From Rosa chinensis (Eukaryota; Streptophyta; Magnoliopsida; Rosales; Rosaceae), in the NCBI RefSeq assembly GCF_002994745.2, contig NC_037093.1, positions 33,023,884 to 33,087,883 of the forward strand: 64,000 nucleotides of DNA. Direction: 5' to 3'. A program made the translations under genes and the position numbers. The number at the start of each line of letters is the position of its first letter. Within the stretch, counting starts at the first letter, position 1. A model generated the notes under the pieces. It had not been told where the DNA came from. It ran no database searches and saw nothing but the letters and a program-made list of their open reading frames with translations. Positions 44,414 through 57,600 of the stretch are shown piece by piece.

Positions 44414-47400
44414 TAGGGCTGGGATCGGTTTTGTTTTTGAATTTTTTTGCAGGAACCGGAACAGGGATCGACAATGTTTCTCCGGTTCGGTGTTGTTACT
44501 TTTTTTCGCAGGAACAGACTTGAAACCGAAACCGTTTAGTTCGGTTCGGTTACGGTTTTTAACCGATTCCTATACACATAGCAAAAGTGCAAAACAGCAG
44601 CAAAACTATCCCGTTTCCCACCTTCCCAGCCACTATCATGTTCTGCAATTTTCCCAGTTTCTCCATCAAAGAACACAGCAAATCTAAAAACACAGCAAAC
44701 CTAAAAATTGAAAGCAAGCTGCACACTTTAAAGCCACCACCAAATCTGCAAATAGTCAAACACCAAGCCACACAGCTGTAACGTCCTGAACCTAAATTTA
44801 CCAGTTTACTTGTCATTTGGACAGTAAACGATAATTTGTTTTACTTTTACTCTTTTTCAGTAACTTTAGTGACCCTAAAAGTCGACTTTTTGTTCGGATC
44901 AGAATTTGAGAAAGTTTTCTTCACGGAAGTTGTAGATGACGTTAAACCAAGCGCGTGCATATGTGGTACGTAAAAATTGGAGCTTGTATACGAAAGTCAT
45001 AAGCGAAAATGTGAATGTTACTGTGGTAGATTTCCATTTCCATAAATCTACCTTCTCTCTCCTCTCCCCCGAACTCTCTTCTTTCCCTTTTGGGTCCTTC
45101 TTCCTCCCTTCGATTCCGCGCATTCCGGCCACCAACCGGCGTATAGCCAGCCACCACAAGAGCTCCTCCCTCCCCCTCTGCATCCTAGTAGCCTTAGGTT
45201 GTTGTGATTTGGCCGAGAAACCTTGAATCGAAGCAAAGTTCCTCATAGGTGCAGTTTGGCTTTTTTCAGGCAAATCTTCCATTTTTGGCCGTTTCCGACC
45301 ACCAAATTGGGACCGTAGGAGCGCCTTGAGCCGGCGAACGTTTCCCCTAAGGCCTCTTGCTCCGATTTGCATCGTGGAGGTTGAATCAACGAAGAAAGTC
45401 CTAGGGTCCGAAGATTGATTTCTGGGTTTTCTTCATTGACTTAATCCGAGCTCTTAAAGGTAAAATTGAGACTTGTTGTAGTTGAGAAATTTGTTGGGTT
45501 TGTTGTTTTGCAGCTACTGTCAATTTTTGGTGGCCATCGGAGGTGGTGGCCACCGGCAAGTGGGTCCCACGCGCCGCCACTGTGGTTGGCGCGTGGAGGC
45601 GTGTTGGGCTGTGTTTTAATTCCAGTTTTTAGCCCATTAAATCCTATAAATATTGTAGAGCTTGTATATGAAATTTGGTGAATTTTGGAGAAGCTTGGAA
45701 TTAATTATGAATTTTTGAAGTTTAGGGTTTCGATTATCGAATTACTAGAATCCGGCCGTCAGATATCTCTCGGTTCTGCCTTGAAACCTTTAAATAAACG
45801 AATTGGTATTAGTGGTATAATTTGGGTTGCATCCGAGGAGAAGTGGAGATGTAATTATGAGGAATTGATTTAGGAATCGTATTAATTTGTTGAATAACTA
45901 TTCACGGAATATAATTGTGTACAGGGCGATGTACCGAGCTATTGCTCGGCGAAGGAACTCGTATGCGTGATCGCCTGAATAGTACTATGAGTGGACTTTT
46001 GTTTTTAAATAATGATGCATGCATTTAATTCTTGAATTAGTGCTCTATTTAATTATCATATTATCTTCTGAGCATAGAATTGTTTAAAATTTTGATTTAT
46101 CTCGTGGAATTACTTTCATTGACGATTTTCATGAAGTGATTATGAATTATTCCGGTTGTGATTTTCGGATATTAATTTTGTTATGCTCGGATTTGAAATT
46201 ATGATTTATGTTGTTTTTCAATAAAGTATTTTCCAGGGTATTTTCCAAAATGGAATATTAGTTCATTATTGAACTTCCTTGCTTATTCATTATTGACCCG
46301 AGAATATTTTGGCGTGTGGGACATGCCGTTGATTTATTGATCTTTCCTATTTATTTATCGACTTTCGATTTTGGCATTGGGAATGCCTTGATGATGATTT
46401 TAGAATTGGTTTTGTTTCGGTTTACGGGGATTACGATTTATTATTATTTCTCGCCTTTTTGCTATTGATTTGGAGATACTTTTGGCGTGTGGGACACGTC
46501 GTTGGAAATTCTTTTACGAGAGATGGGGGAAGCCTTATGTATTTTGGATTTACTGGATTTTCGGTTATGTTTCCCTGTGCCATACTAAGGGGTGATTTTA
46601 TCATGCTAGCATTGATTTTTCCGCCTTTGTGGGGCGGTGATGGGATCACCGTAGCCCTCCGCCTTTGTGGCGCAGGTTACTGTCTCTGTGATAGTAATTC
46701 TGTAGCCCAGTATCCTATCGCTACACTTAGTGGCGTAAGGTATATTACGGGAGTAATGGGAGTACTTTAGCTATCACCCGAGCCTGGGAGGCTCATTCGT
46801 ATGGCTATCATCTTCCCCTACTTATACTATTTTTGACTAGCGGGGACTAGTCTGAGTTTTCTTAACCAGCGGGGCTGGTCTTATATTTTCGAGTATTGAA
46901 ATTTCAATCTTTTACTCTGTTGTTGTGGCTAGCGGGGCTAGTCAGTTTTCTGGAGTTCAACGTTTTTCGGATTATTTTCTTAAGTGTTTTATAAATGTTG
47001 CATGCATCCAGATTTTATATATATCGAAAAATGTGGGAAAGTATGAAGTTTTATTTTGTTTTATTCATATTAAATTATTTATTTTTGTCCACTCACGCTA
47101 ACGTGTTTTTCAATTACTTTCCCCTGGGCCCTTCGGTTTCAAATGCCCAGTTTGCAGGCGAAATTAGTTGAGGTCGGGCGTACATTGGAGTTGAGGCATA
47201 GACAACAGCGTGGCTTCCGCGTTTTTATTTGATTTAGGTTTTCCTTGATCACCCTTGCTATTAGATTTGCTCTGATTACCTGAGGAAATTAATGTTATTT
47301 AAGTTGTGTTTTGTGTCATATGATTTTGGTTGATGTTGTTTGGGGGAGCAGGGTGGCTCCAGGAGAATAAGGATGAGTGATTTAGAAGTGTAAATTTTCT

Positions 47401-48249
47401 TTCTACAGGTTTTGGGTTGTCCACTTTAGGGGAAGTTCTGCCAAATTTTTGGCAAAATCTCTTCTAAGGTGGGCCCCGCAGGTCCACTTCGGATTTCAGG
47501 GTGAAATCCGGGGCGGGTCCTGTCAACAGCAAATTCAAACATGAATGCAAACACTCCCAAACTCGATGTGGAAGGATTGTGAGACTGAATTTCTTCTTCT
47601 TCTCATTCACAGGAGATTTGCTACTTGAACGCGAAGAAATTGGGAATTGGGGACTGGAATTCGAAGCCATGTCCTTCGAATTGGAAATTGGGGCAATGAG
47701 TGAGTTTCGGCTGAAGACTTGAAGTGAATCGGCATTGAAGACTTGAAGTGATGAAGAAGGATTTGGGGAAGAACTGAAGACTTGAATTTGGGGAAGAAGA
47801 AGAACTGAAGGTGTGTTTCAGGGGCTAGGTGTGTTTGATCGAAAATGACTAAATGCTAGGTAGGTCTGCAGTTCTGCACATGCTTCAGTATAATAGGTCC
47901 ACACACACACATATATAATTATATACAAGAGCTAATAGACTCACATGCTTTGCCAGGTTTGGTAGTTCGGTATAATGGGTCCACATATATATATATATAT
48001 ATAATATAATATAAGCTATTAGACTCGCATGCTTTAGTATAATATATATATATTATATAACATACACTCGGTTCTTGCCGGTTTTGAGTGTTGCAGAAAA
48101 GAAGAACAGGAACCGAACTGCTATAAGGGGGAAACGGTTCGGTGCAGACGAAAATGACTTCTTTCAAAACTACAAACCGAACCGAACCGCCTGTTTCGGC
48201 TCGGTCCGGACCGGTTCCATCGGTTTTTGGTTTGAAAATCCCAGCCCTC
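44414..48249. mobile_element. hAT-type element 3, TSD CAGGATTG, interrupted by solo LTR 2
   Basis: Begins TAGGGCTGGGATCGG and ends AAAATCCCAGCCCTC. Perfect 8-bp duplications CAGGATTG lie at 44406-44413 and 48250-48257, inside the FAB1-like pseudogene. Subterminal CCGGTTCGGT / GAACCGAACCG words fill both ends. Without the nested LTR the element is about 1.08 kb, like hAT element 1. No transposase. Confidence 0.9.
44777..47525 (+). mobile_element. Solo LTR 2 (2.75 kb), TSD ACAGC, nested in hAT 3
   Basis: Starts TGTAACGTCCTGAACC and ends GGGGCGGGTCCTGTCA. 5-bp duplications ACAGC lie at 44772-44776 and 47526-47530. It has no internal coding domain. Its first ~200 bp (TTCACGGAAGTTGTAGATGACG region) is related to solo LTR 1 read in the same sense. 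At 46836-46945 it holds three copies of an [A/G]C[TC]AGCGGGGCT-GTC palindromic motif. Confidence 0.8.
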
Positions 48250-48570
48250 CAGGATTGTATGGTTCATATAATGTGGAACTCCCTTGTAATTCCAAGTCAG
48301 CATTTTGGGAAGATCCTTCATGGAATCCTTCATAAATGAGAATATCAACTGCATCCGACTCAGTTTCACCACTAGACTCCCTATGATGTGGAATGCATGA
48401 ATTACTGGATGCTAAATTAAAGGATTTGTTACCAGTGGAAAACTGGTTTGCTACTTCCATGGACAAGTGATTTGCTCCACCAAACAAAGGATGCGCAAAG
48501 AACATTGCTCTCTGGTCAACAAGGAAAGAAGTCTCAAGTATTACAGGAAAGAAGTCTCTTCTATGTAAAC

Positions 48571-49144
48571 TTGTCTTCAAACAAAAAAAAAAAGGATTAT
48601 AGGATTCTTTGAAACAAACTTTGTTACCTAAGGTTCATGAAAAAGACTCAGCTCACTTAAATACACTAGGTAAAGGTGAAAAAGTGCCTCAGTTTAGCTT
48701 ATGTAATGTGATCAGATTTGGTAATGAATAATCATAAGATTAATTAATTAAAAGTACAAATCAAGAGCTTATCAAAAGAATAAAAATCAAAGAAAAGTAC
48801 AAATGAAGCACATAAACTATAGAAAGTGGCATATTTAATATACTAAAGCTCAATCCACTGTTCTACTGTTTATACTGTTGACAACTGTTCATAAGGGTGC
48901 GTAATGACCGTCTTGCCCTTTTTTATCCGTCTATTACTGGCTGCCACTCTGACTGTAGGTTAAGAGGTTGGTTGGTCGGTGGCCCTCCTTTGAGAAAAAA
49001 ATCTCCTGCTGTGTATCGATCTGATCTTCTTCTCTCTTCTAGAGTCATCTACTCTAATCCCTCACACCTAAGTACCCAAAAATCACTACGAAAAAGAGCA
49101 ACAGAGCAAGAGAGTTGTGAGCAGCCAGAACAGTGTTGACGACC
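48571..49144. other. Intergenic gap
   Basis: AT-rich without supported features; probable 5' leader of the short exon at 49145 at its right end. Confidence 0.5.
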
Positions 49145-49260
49145 ATGGCTTCCAAAACAGAGCCTACCCAGAGGCTGGTCTTCTCAGACGAGTACAAAGC
49201 CACCATCTTTGCTGCAGAACCAAGCTCAGAAGCACAACCCACAATGCAAAAATCTCAGAG
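49145..49260 (+). CDS. Candidate first exon, unrecognised gene
   Basis: ATG at 49145 opens 38 codons (MASKTEPTQRLVFSDEYKA..., Ala/Ser/Pro/Gln-rich) ending at a GTGATA donor at 49261. The upstream leader is purine-rich. Further exon-like pieces on the same strand are 49947-50033 (AG acceptor, encoding SAEQKKMALSLGLFGAAYLQ, GTCAGT donor) and the paired segments at 52033 and 52411. Phases do not join cleanly (exon 1 ends in phase 2 while the second needs phase 0), so the model is unsafe. No family recognised. Confidence 0.3.
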
Positions 49261-52008
49261 GTGATAGATGGTGCGATCTGGATTTGATAATCTGTGTTTC
49301 TATCTTTTGGTATTGTATCCAGTGCTCTGCGTGTTGAGTAATTGGGCGCATCGCAAAAGCTTGGTGAGATTTCGATTTGGTAGAATCAATATCAACATAG
49401 TTTAAGCTAATTTCCTTGAATTTGTTATGTGCTTTTTCAGTTTTGTGGTTGTTATAATCGGCGTTTGTTTTTTTTTTTTTTTGTATTCAGTGTTTTGCGT
49501 TTTGATTGGATCTAGTTTGTGACGAGACGATTGGGTTGAGAACAAGTAGAACAGGTGTGGTATTTTATTGTGTTCATGTTTCTTTAGTTGATTAGTTGAT
49601 AATTGTGTGTGTTCTGAGGTTATCAAGGTCAGTCACTCATATCAACACTGATAAAATTATACGGTGAGGAACTATAGTATGGTATGAACTATCGGAGAAA
49701 GTTTCTAACTCAATACAATCAGTACAACGCAATAAAGATGAATCTTTTTGTCAAATACTTATGATCATTTAGTTTACTGATTTGTATTTTTCCTTTTGAA
49801 CAACTGCCAATCTCAGATTCTTCTGATAATCTGAGAAAAGAAAACTACACTAAAAGCAAATAGAAAAGGTTTCATCTCTAAAGATACTATTTTTGTTATT
49901 TCTTTTTCATTCTTTAGCTATTCTTTGATTTTAATGGAATTTACAGGACCTTAGTGGTTCGGCGGAGCAGAAGAAGATGGCTTTGAGTCTGGGTTTATTT
50001 GGGGCTGCTTACTTACAGACATTACTCTCTAGGTCAGTCAAGTAATTAAATTTATGTTTTAGTAGAATTCCTGATCTTCTTTGTGAGTTTGAATGAATTA
50101 CCTTTCTAGCATTCAATCATTTTGAAGGGCAACTTTTTCTTTTCTTTGCTTCTGGTATGCCTGAATGAATACTTTTAAAAATAAGAAGAAGAAAAAAGAA
50201 CAACATGAAAAAGTTCTCGAGTGTGGTTTAAGTCTCTGTTTTGATTCTATTACTCTTATTACTTGGTTTGATTTGATGCTATATGCTTTGATTTATAATT
50301 TGGGGCTTTCTTTAATAATAAGCCCTCCATTCAATTTGGTTTTCTCTTATAGTTATTTGATTGTCTGTATTTCATGGCTACCCTAATGTAACTATGTTAT
50401 TTGATTTTCTATTTTAGAGGTTTTCATCAAGTCTGCTGTTCTTCAATCCTAATGTAACTATGATCTTAAAGTCTGCTGTTATTAATAGTTATGATCTTAA
50501 AGTCTGCTGTTGGAGGTTTTAGACTGTTATGCATCTGCTACCTAAATATGATAATCTCCTTAAATCTGTTTTAGTGTTGCCTCACGTTGTCTGGAGATTT
50601 TCTGGCATTGCAAGTGACAAATCATATGTAGTGGTATTGAAACCGAAACACACAAAGTACAGATTGTTCTTACGCTTCTGAAGGTTGGGCCAACTTGATT
50701 CACTTTTAATGGGTCATACTCATACCTTCTGCTCAATTTAACATTATGGAGTGGATTATTAGCCACGGGAATTCTACTGTCCTCTCATCTTTAATGGAAA
50801 AAGTATGTGCAGAGCCGGAGAGTTTGGTGGCTCAAGACAAATTAAATTAACGGGACTTAGGAGTTGGGATTTTTTAGTTTTTTTTTTTTTTTTTGTCTAG
50901 ACCTTTTAGTACGTTTAACTATTTGTTTTTATCTAAGTGATACAAAGCAGGGAAAAAAAAAACTGAAATAAAATGAGAGTTTTATGTAAGCTGCTCTCTC
51001 AGCTTCTCTCTTCTTTTCTGAGCCTAAACTTGAACTTACTAATATCCCCTGATGTTATAGTACTACTTTTCCTTTTGTTTTTTCTTTTTCTTTTTCAAGC
51101 AGTAAAATGGAGGTGGAAAACTGGAAGTTATACATATCATATATTAATTTAAGGATTAATTGCACAGAACTAGATTCCTAGAAGTAGTCGGAAAGGCTTA
51201 AAGCTTCCCAGTTTTTATTATACATATCATACCATTCCCACATGCAAAGGGATGATCCGTTATGCCTTGAGAAGGTAGGCATCAACCTTTTTATTGAGAA
51301 TGAGGACAAAGTCCAGATACTTATTAAGTTTTGATTGAGTTTTTTTTTTTTTTTTTTTTCCTTTTCAATTTTATGTATCTCTGATTTCTAGAAACTTTGA
51401 AATTAAAGACTTTTAGTCCACTTTCAGAATCCCAGCAACCAAAAGAAGCGTTAGTTTTTTCCTAACCAAATCTTAATTGGAATGGAACAACTAAACCAGG
51501 AATTGATATTGCTTTAGCAAGGTCTTTAGTCCTTTAAACTTAAAAATTTATTATAGAACTTAACACTGGAAAGTCTGTTATTCTAAGTGAAAATCCACAT
51601 GGGTTTACAATATATTAGACTTATTCTACATCTAGGTTTGCACTATTTGAATTAGATACTCCCCTCCCGCTCCCGTTCCCCAACTGATCTGTATCTGATG
51701 AAATAGCCTGTTAATGTTAATTGTTGAAATGAAATCAGATGATCCACTGTTCTGGTGCAAAGGTATTATAAGGTGGAATTTTGGCTAAATTTCCCAACCA
51801 ATTATAATGATAGGGTTTAGAAAGAAATAGGGAAAAGAGAAACATGTTGTCAATGTAGCGTGTATGCCTTTATGCATTGGTGATAAACATGAAATTCTGA
51901 TCTTCATATACTCTGAACACTAAATGAATCAAATATTTGTATATGTCTAACTTCTGATATCAAATCAAAACTAAGTCTCCTTTATTTGTCTAAAAATCAA
52001 TTGATCTA
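49261..52008. other. Intron-like or intergenic stretch
   Basis: Apart from the exon-like piece at 49947-50033 nothing is supported. It contains poly(T) tracts at about 49468-49481, 50879-50894 and 51341-51359, and a repeated AAGTCTGCTGTT word at 50428-50515. Confidence 0.4.
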
Positions 52009-52481
52009 AAATTAATTTTCCATAATTTGCAGTCTTTGCAAAACCTCAGACATTGCAACAGAAAAAAGAAGAAGGCAAATCAGTTTGATCTGCAATTTCA
52101 TAAGTAAGACTTCAATCTTTTACTCTCTGTCTTTTCTAATCTAAGTACATTGGTTGCTTTTAAAAATGATCAAGTAGTTGGTCCTGTGTCCACTGGATTG
52201 AGAGGCCACAAATGTAACCATTTTGTCATGGCCATTTATCTTTTTTATATTTTTTTTATATTTAATTAATTTATTTATTTATTTATTATTATTATTATTA
52301 TTTTCTTCTTCTTACAAATAGCTTACATTGAGTTTAATTTTAGTTATTTTACAATGAGTTTTGCCATTTTGTAGTTTCTAACTTCTGAAATTAATTTTCC
52401 ATAATTTGCAGTCTTTGCAAAACCTTGGGCAATACAGAAGAGAAGAAGGCATATCAGTTTGATCTCCAATTTGACAAGTGA
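52009..52481 (+). repeat. Duplicated exon-like segment (52009-52105 and 52388-52481)
   Basis: Both copies contain AAATTAATTTTCCATAATTT, then GCAG acceptor, GTCTTTGCAAAACC, GAAGAAGGCA and ATCAGTTTGATCT, 290 bp apart. The second copy reads LCKTLGNTEEKKAYQFDLQFDK before a TGA and then GWVENENEISPSTGTGDS in the same frame; the first copy has drifted. It looks like an old tandem exon duplication in a decaying gene. Confidence 0.55.
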
Positions 52482-52649
52482 GATGCCATCAAGCTGTACC
52501 GTATCGATCAGGCTCTGAGATACAGAGGCTGGGTTGAAAATGAGAATGAAATTTCACCGTCTACGGGTACCGGGGATTCTCACTGTTTTTGCTTCCTTCA
52601 CTGGTCAATCTAACCAGGTAATGGTTTCCGTTCTTGATTTGTGTTCAAA

Positions 52650-53958
52650 ATATTGGTGTTTGGTGATTGGGTTTAGGGATTTGCTTTGTGTCCTGCAAGT
52701 ATAGGAACTTTTGATGGGGAAAACATTGGTCTTTTTTTTTGGGTGCTTTTCGTCGTATAAACTGGTATATTGTTCTCAGTGGTTTCTTACTTCCTCTCTG
52801 TTCAAAGGTGTTGAATCAAATACCCAGATTATTATCTTTTGGAATTGCATTGAGAAAAGCAAGAGAGCTCCAGGTCAGATATCCTCTCCCAAATTATCTT
52901 TCTCCTGTTTTGGTTTCTGAAATTGGTTCAATTTGATGTCTGTAGGACAAATGAATGATACCAATTTTGTGTTTGAACAAGTAAAAGAATGAGTGGGAAT
53001 GCTTGGTTGGTTTATGTGGTGTTATAAATTGGGTGTTTTGGCTCCGGGTTTCAAGTTTTTGTTTGTGCAAAAACTGATACAAAACTTCTTCTCTTCTGTA
53101 GTGAGTGTAAATTATAATTCAAGCAGTTAAAGTTGAGGAAGTTGGGAATTAACAATGCTGTAAAGTTAGGGTATATATTCTGACTATTCGGTTTTGGCGT
53201 CAATTTCTAAAGTTCTGTGCTGTTTTGGCCCTTTCTGAATTGTACTTTCAGATTACTTGATTTCAAACTTGACCGATATTGCTGTGAAGGATTGGAGGGT
53301 TTTATTTGGGTGTCCTTATCATTTCATGAGTGGTGTGGTGAAGATGGTTTCTCAATCTTCCTTGCCTTAATGCTTCATGGAGTTGGTGCAGGGCTATGTT
53401 GATGTGGTTGGTTCCTGTAATGGAATGGTTCATTTACATATTGTTGCGTACTTATTATGAACGGTGTGAGATTACTACTACCAAAAGTTGTGCCTTTTGA
53501 AGATTATTGCTGGTCAGTATCGTTGTTTCCATGCTGGATTTGTCAATGCCTAAATGGAATGTGATTCACAAGCAACTGCTCCAACTTTTTCGAATCACTC
53601 AATTGGCCTCAGCAAAACCACGCACTCTGGAGGAAGCAACTTTTTGGACATCCGCCATGACTAGCTATCCATAGGCCAACACCTTTTGAGAATATACACC
53701 TGCTAATGGACATCATACAACTATTTTTTTGCAAACTATTGCAGCAGCAATTGTAATTGGCTCTAAACTATGATGACCTATTTTTTGAACACACTACCAC
53801 AACATCTGTACTGGTGGTTATGTTGCTAGAACATGATCTACTTCATCTTTCGTTGTAAAACAGATATTCTTTTATTAATATAATGATCATGTCAACTATA
53901 TTTTCTAGAATTATGTCCATAAATAACATTATGTTAGCCATTATGTTAGCTTCAAAAC
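52650..53958. other. AT-rich stretch without clear genes
   Basis: Small open frames with no domains. Possibly the 3' end of the uncertain gene above, or Helitron body leading to the terminus at 53959. Confidence 0.35.
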
Positions 53959-53987
53959 CCGCGGCAAAGCGCGGCACAGTTTCTAGT
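53959..53987 (+). mobile_element. Helitron-like 3' terminus
   Basis: A hairpin CCGCG-GCAAAG-CGCGG (53959-53974) is followed after 8 nt by CTAG (53983-53986) and then T, the CTRR-T ending of Helitrons. The matching 5' TC end was not found, so the element length and cargo are unknown; the decayed exons at 49-52.6 kb could lie inside it. Confidence 0.5.
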
Positions 53988-54611
53988 AAATTAGAGAGAA
54001 AAACAAGGGCAGCAATAGCATCCAAGACTTTGTCCAATCTAATGGCTGGGAAAAGACGGCTTTGTCTTTTTTTCTAATACTAATTTACTAGTTATTTGCT
54101 TAATCAAAGACAAAGACGGGGGTTTTGTCAAATTTCACAGTTGGCTAGTCTGAGAAGGGAGGCCAAAGTTCAAATGCGGACCGACCTTTATAACCCAAGT
54201 CCACGTGTCCAAATGGGAGCGGCTACACAGTTACGGTCTTGGAGCGCCTGCTTTTTGAAGTTTGTTCAATCATGGCCAAACGGTAGACACTTGTACAAGT
54301 AGTTGGCCACGTGCTCGTCATTCATTTTTTCTTTTAGAATGCTGTAACAAATGACCAATCAATACCATAAAAGTGATCTATCTATCTATCATTCTCTTTT
54401 TTGGCAATTGGTCTATCTATCTATCTATCGTTCGGGTTTTATCAACTTTTAAAATATCTAAATTACTCTTTATTAAAGATAATTTTGACAGCTATGCGCA
54501 TCTAACTAAAGACATATTCGTTACAAAATGAAAACTTATGACACTAAACTAAATGAACGTGTTTTTTTTTTTTTTTTTTTTTTGAGAAATAAGAATTGCA
54601 TTAAAAGCAAT

Positions 54612-57600
54612 CTAGATAGTTACATCAGAAATAAGTACACGAGAGAGCCATTGTGGCTCCTCCTTAACCCGAACTTGAAATGCAAGAAACAAAAGCGCAT
54701 TTTTAGCTAAACTATGCGCTGCCTGATTACATCTCCTAGGGCTATATGTACATATAACTGAAGAGAAGAAATGGAAGAGGTTTCGCACTTTGTCAACCAA
54801 AGATCCTTCAACAGACCAAACAGAATCTGTTGTGTTCAAATCATTAATCACTCCCAAAGCATCCATTTCCAGAATTATTTATGTCGATTGAAAACCTGCT
54901 TGGGTAATAGTCTGCAAGCCCAAGACTGCTGCATATAGTTCTGTAGCTTTGACAGAAAAACCACCCCTTAACCCTTTTGACACTGCTATCATTAAATCAC
55001 CATTTTCATTACGGAGGACTGCACCCAATCCTCTTAAGCCAAGTACATCGTCTACAGCACCATCCACATTCAGTTTCAGAAAAGGAAAAGAAGGTCGAGT
55101 CCATCTAACCTGAGCAGTAGTTCTATTAGCAGGGTAGCAAGCATTGAGACGCTGCTCCAAAAATTGTTGTTGCAATTGTAGAGCTTGAGCATACAGAAAG
55201 TGAGGATTGACCAGTTTGTAGTTGAAAATCACATCATTTTGAGCTTGCCAAATCCTTCTACATAATAGCACCACTAAATCCAATTCATGCAAAGTAAGAA
55301 CTGATGTTGCATATCGAAACAGGTCTGTGAAGGTCCCAAAATGTCCACTACCCACTGCACCCTTGAAAGGAGTAGTCTTCCAAACCTCCTTAGCCTTTGG
55401 ACAAGACCAAAGGGCATGTAGAATAGCCTCCTCCTCTCCCTAGCACCTAGAACAAACTAAAGAAGCAAGAAGATGTCGATGATGGAGTGAAAATGTTGTT
55501 GGCAAGATTTCATGAAGCACTCTCCAAATAAATACTCTTGCTCCTTCAGGGATTTTTAATTTCCACACAACCTGCCAAACCAAATCTACATGACTAGAAG
55601 AGCTTCCCTCCTGACCATCACCTCTAAGCCTCAAATTCTGAGCAAGCTGGTAACCACTCTTCACCGTATAAACTCCCTCTTTTGTATAGCGCCAAATCAG
55701 TTTATCTGAACAAGGAGTAGTAGGCAATGGAATGGAACAGATAGCTGCCACCTCCAAAAAGATTCTGAAAGTAGTCTAAAGTGCCAAGAACCATTTGAAA
55801 TCAAAGAAGAGACAGGATGATTGAAGAGCAGATTTGGAGGAGACATGATCTTGAAAGAGTATGGGATTGGCACTCAGGCATCATGGTAGATCATAATAGA
55901 GTTACCATCACCAACCCTCCACCTCAAACCAGAAAGCAGCAATTGTCTCCCCCATAGTAGTGATCTCCAAATTAAAGAACAAGATCGCCCAACCCTTGCC
56001 TCTAAAAAAGAAGATTGAGGATAATATATGTACTTGTAGATTTGAGAAACCAATAAATCCGGTGAAGAAAGCAATCTCCAACACTGCTTGGCAAGCAAAG
56101 CCTGATTAAAATCCACAAAGTCTCTGAATCCCAGACCTCCATTCTTCTTATTTCAATAAAGAGAACTCCACTTCAACCAATGCATACCCTTCTTTCCTTT
56201 TTTGCGACCCCACCAAAATCTAGCCGACAAGCCCGATAGATCATTACATAAATACATTGGCAATTTGAATACACTCATATAGTATGATGGTATAGCTTGA
56301 ACAACCGATTTCAAAAGAATCATCTTGACTGCCTGTGACAGCTTTTTCTCTTTCCAACCATTCAGCTTGTGCCAAATCCTGTGTCTTGTAGATTTGAAAA
56401 GAGATCTTTTGCCTCTGCTTGCCATAGTAGGAAGTCCCAAGTATCGTTCATGACAATCGACAATTGGTATTTCAAGGAAATAGCTAATGAAGTCCTGATA
56501 GATCAAATCAACATTTGGACTAAAAGAAATAGCAGACTTCTGGTAGTTAATCTATTGACCTGAAACCTCCTCATAAATGCGAAATAACTCCAATAGAACT
56601 TGTGGAGTATTTGGACCAGCAGCCATAAAGAGCAAACCATATCGTCTGCATAGGGGAGGTGAGAAATAGGAGGAGCAGTAGGTGAAATTTGAATACCAGA
56701 CCACAGACCTGAAATTTCTGCTTGCCTCAGTAAGCTTGAAAGACCCTCTCCAATAAGCAAGAAGAGATAGGGAGACAGTGGGCATCCTTGTCTTATTCCC
56801 CTACTTGGAGTGATATGGCCTAGAGGGTTCCCATGCCATAGTACTGAGAAGGAAGCTATTAAGACACAATCCATAATTTTCTTGACCTTCCACATGAAAA
56901 CCCAACTTTAGCATCATTGCCTCTAAGAAACCCCACTCCACACGATCGTATGCCTTTGCCATATCCAACTTAATTGTCATTGCACCACAATCTCTTGTCT
57001 TTAACCTTTTCACAACATGGGTAACTTCAAAGCCAATCATGAGTTCATGACATTATCCAGAATATTCCTGTAAGGAACAAAAGCTCCCTGAGTTGGAGAG
57101 ATGATTGATGGCAATACCTTCTTCAGCCGGTTTGCAAGAGTCTTAGCCACTAATTTGTATATCACATTACAAAGACTGATTGGGAGGAATTGAGAAACCA
57201 CCGAAGGAGATAATACTTTTGGAATAAGGGCCAATAGAGTGTGATTGAAAGGCCTTACGGAGTCCAGACCATTCAAAACCCATAAACAAAGAGCTGCAAT
57301 TTCATGCCCAACAATATTCCAAAACCGTTGATAAAACAATACTGACATCCCATCTACACTAGGGGATTTTGAGGGAGCCATTCAAAATAAAGTGGATTCC
57401 AACTCAACACAATCAGAAGGCTGCAATAAATTCCGGTTTTGAGTAGGTGTAACCACAGGTTGAATGTTATTCAAGACTCTCTCCATCCCAATTCCACCTG
57501 ATTTGGTAAATAGGTCAGAAAAATAAGCACAGAACAACTCCCCAATAATGTCTGAATTTGTTTGCCAAACTCCCTGAGAATCAAAAAGACCATAAACAGT

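Larger units (their letters stand above)
43920..48570 (-). pseudogene. FAB1/PIKfyve-like (PtdIns3P 5-kinase) pseudogene, split by hAT 3
   Basis: FAB1 makes PtdIns(3,5)P2 on endosomes and vacuoles. The first segment (about 48570-48258) encodes FFAHPLFGGANHLSMEV, then Ser-rich linker to LYEPY. After hAT 3, the frame resumes at 44405 with NPVIYASFSSLSASLKKVTG, LNGRELNG, an acidic linker, and the conserved region after the Cpn60 domain: DSQSILVLMSSKNVKGNVCEQSHFSHIMFYKNFDVP...DNILNQ (44060-43920), ending at an intron donor. Three in-frame TAG codons (44274-44272, 44175-44173, 43934-43932) and a frame change at 44160-44070 show it is dead. FYVE and kinase domains are not in the window. Confidence 0.7.

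Noticed and set aside
44899..45372. 157-codon minus-strand ORF and its plus-strand partners
   Set aside because: They are inside solo LTR 2; Arg/Gly/Glu-rich composition follows from CT-rich DNA on the other strand.
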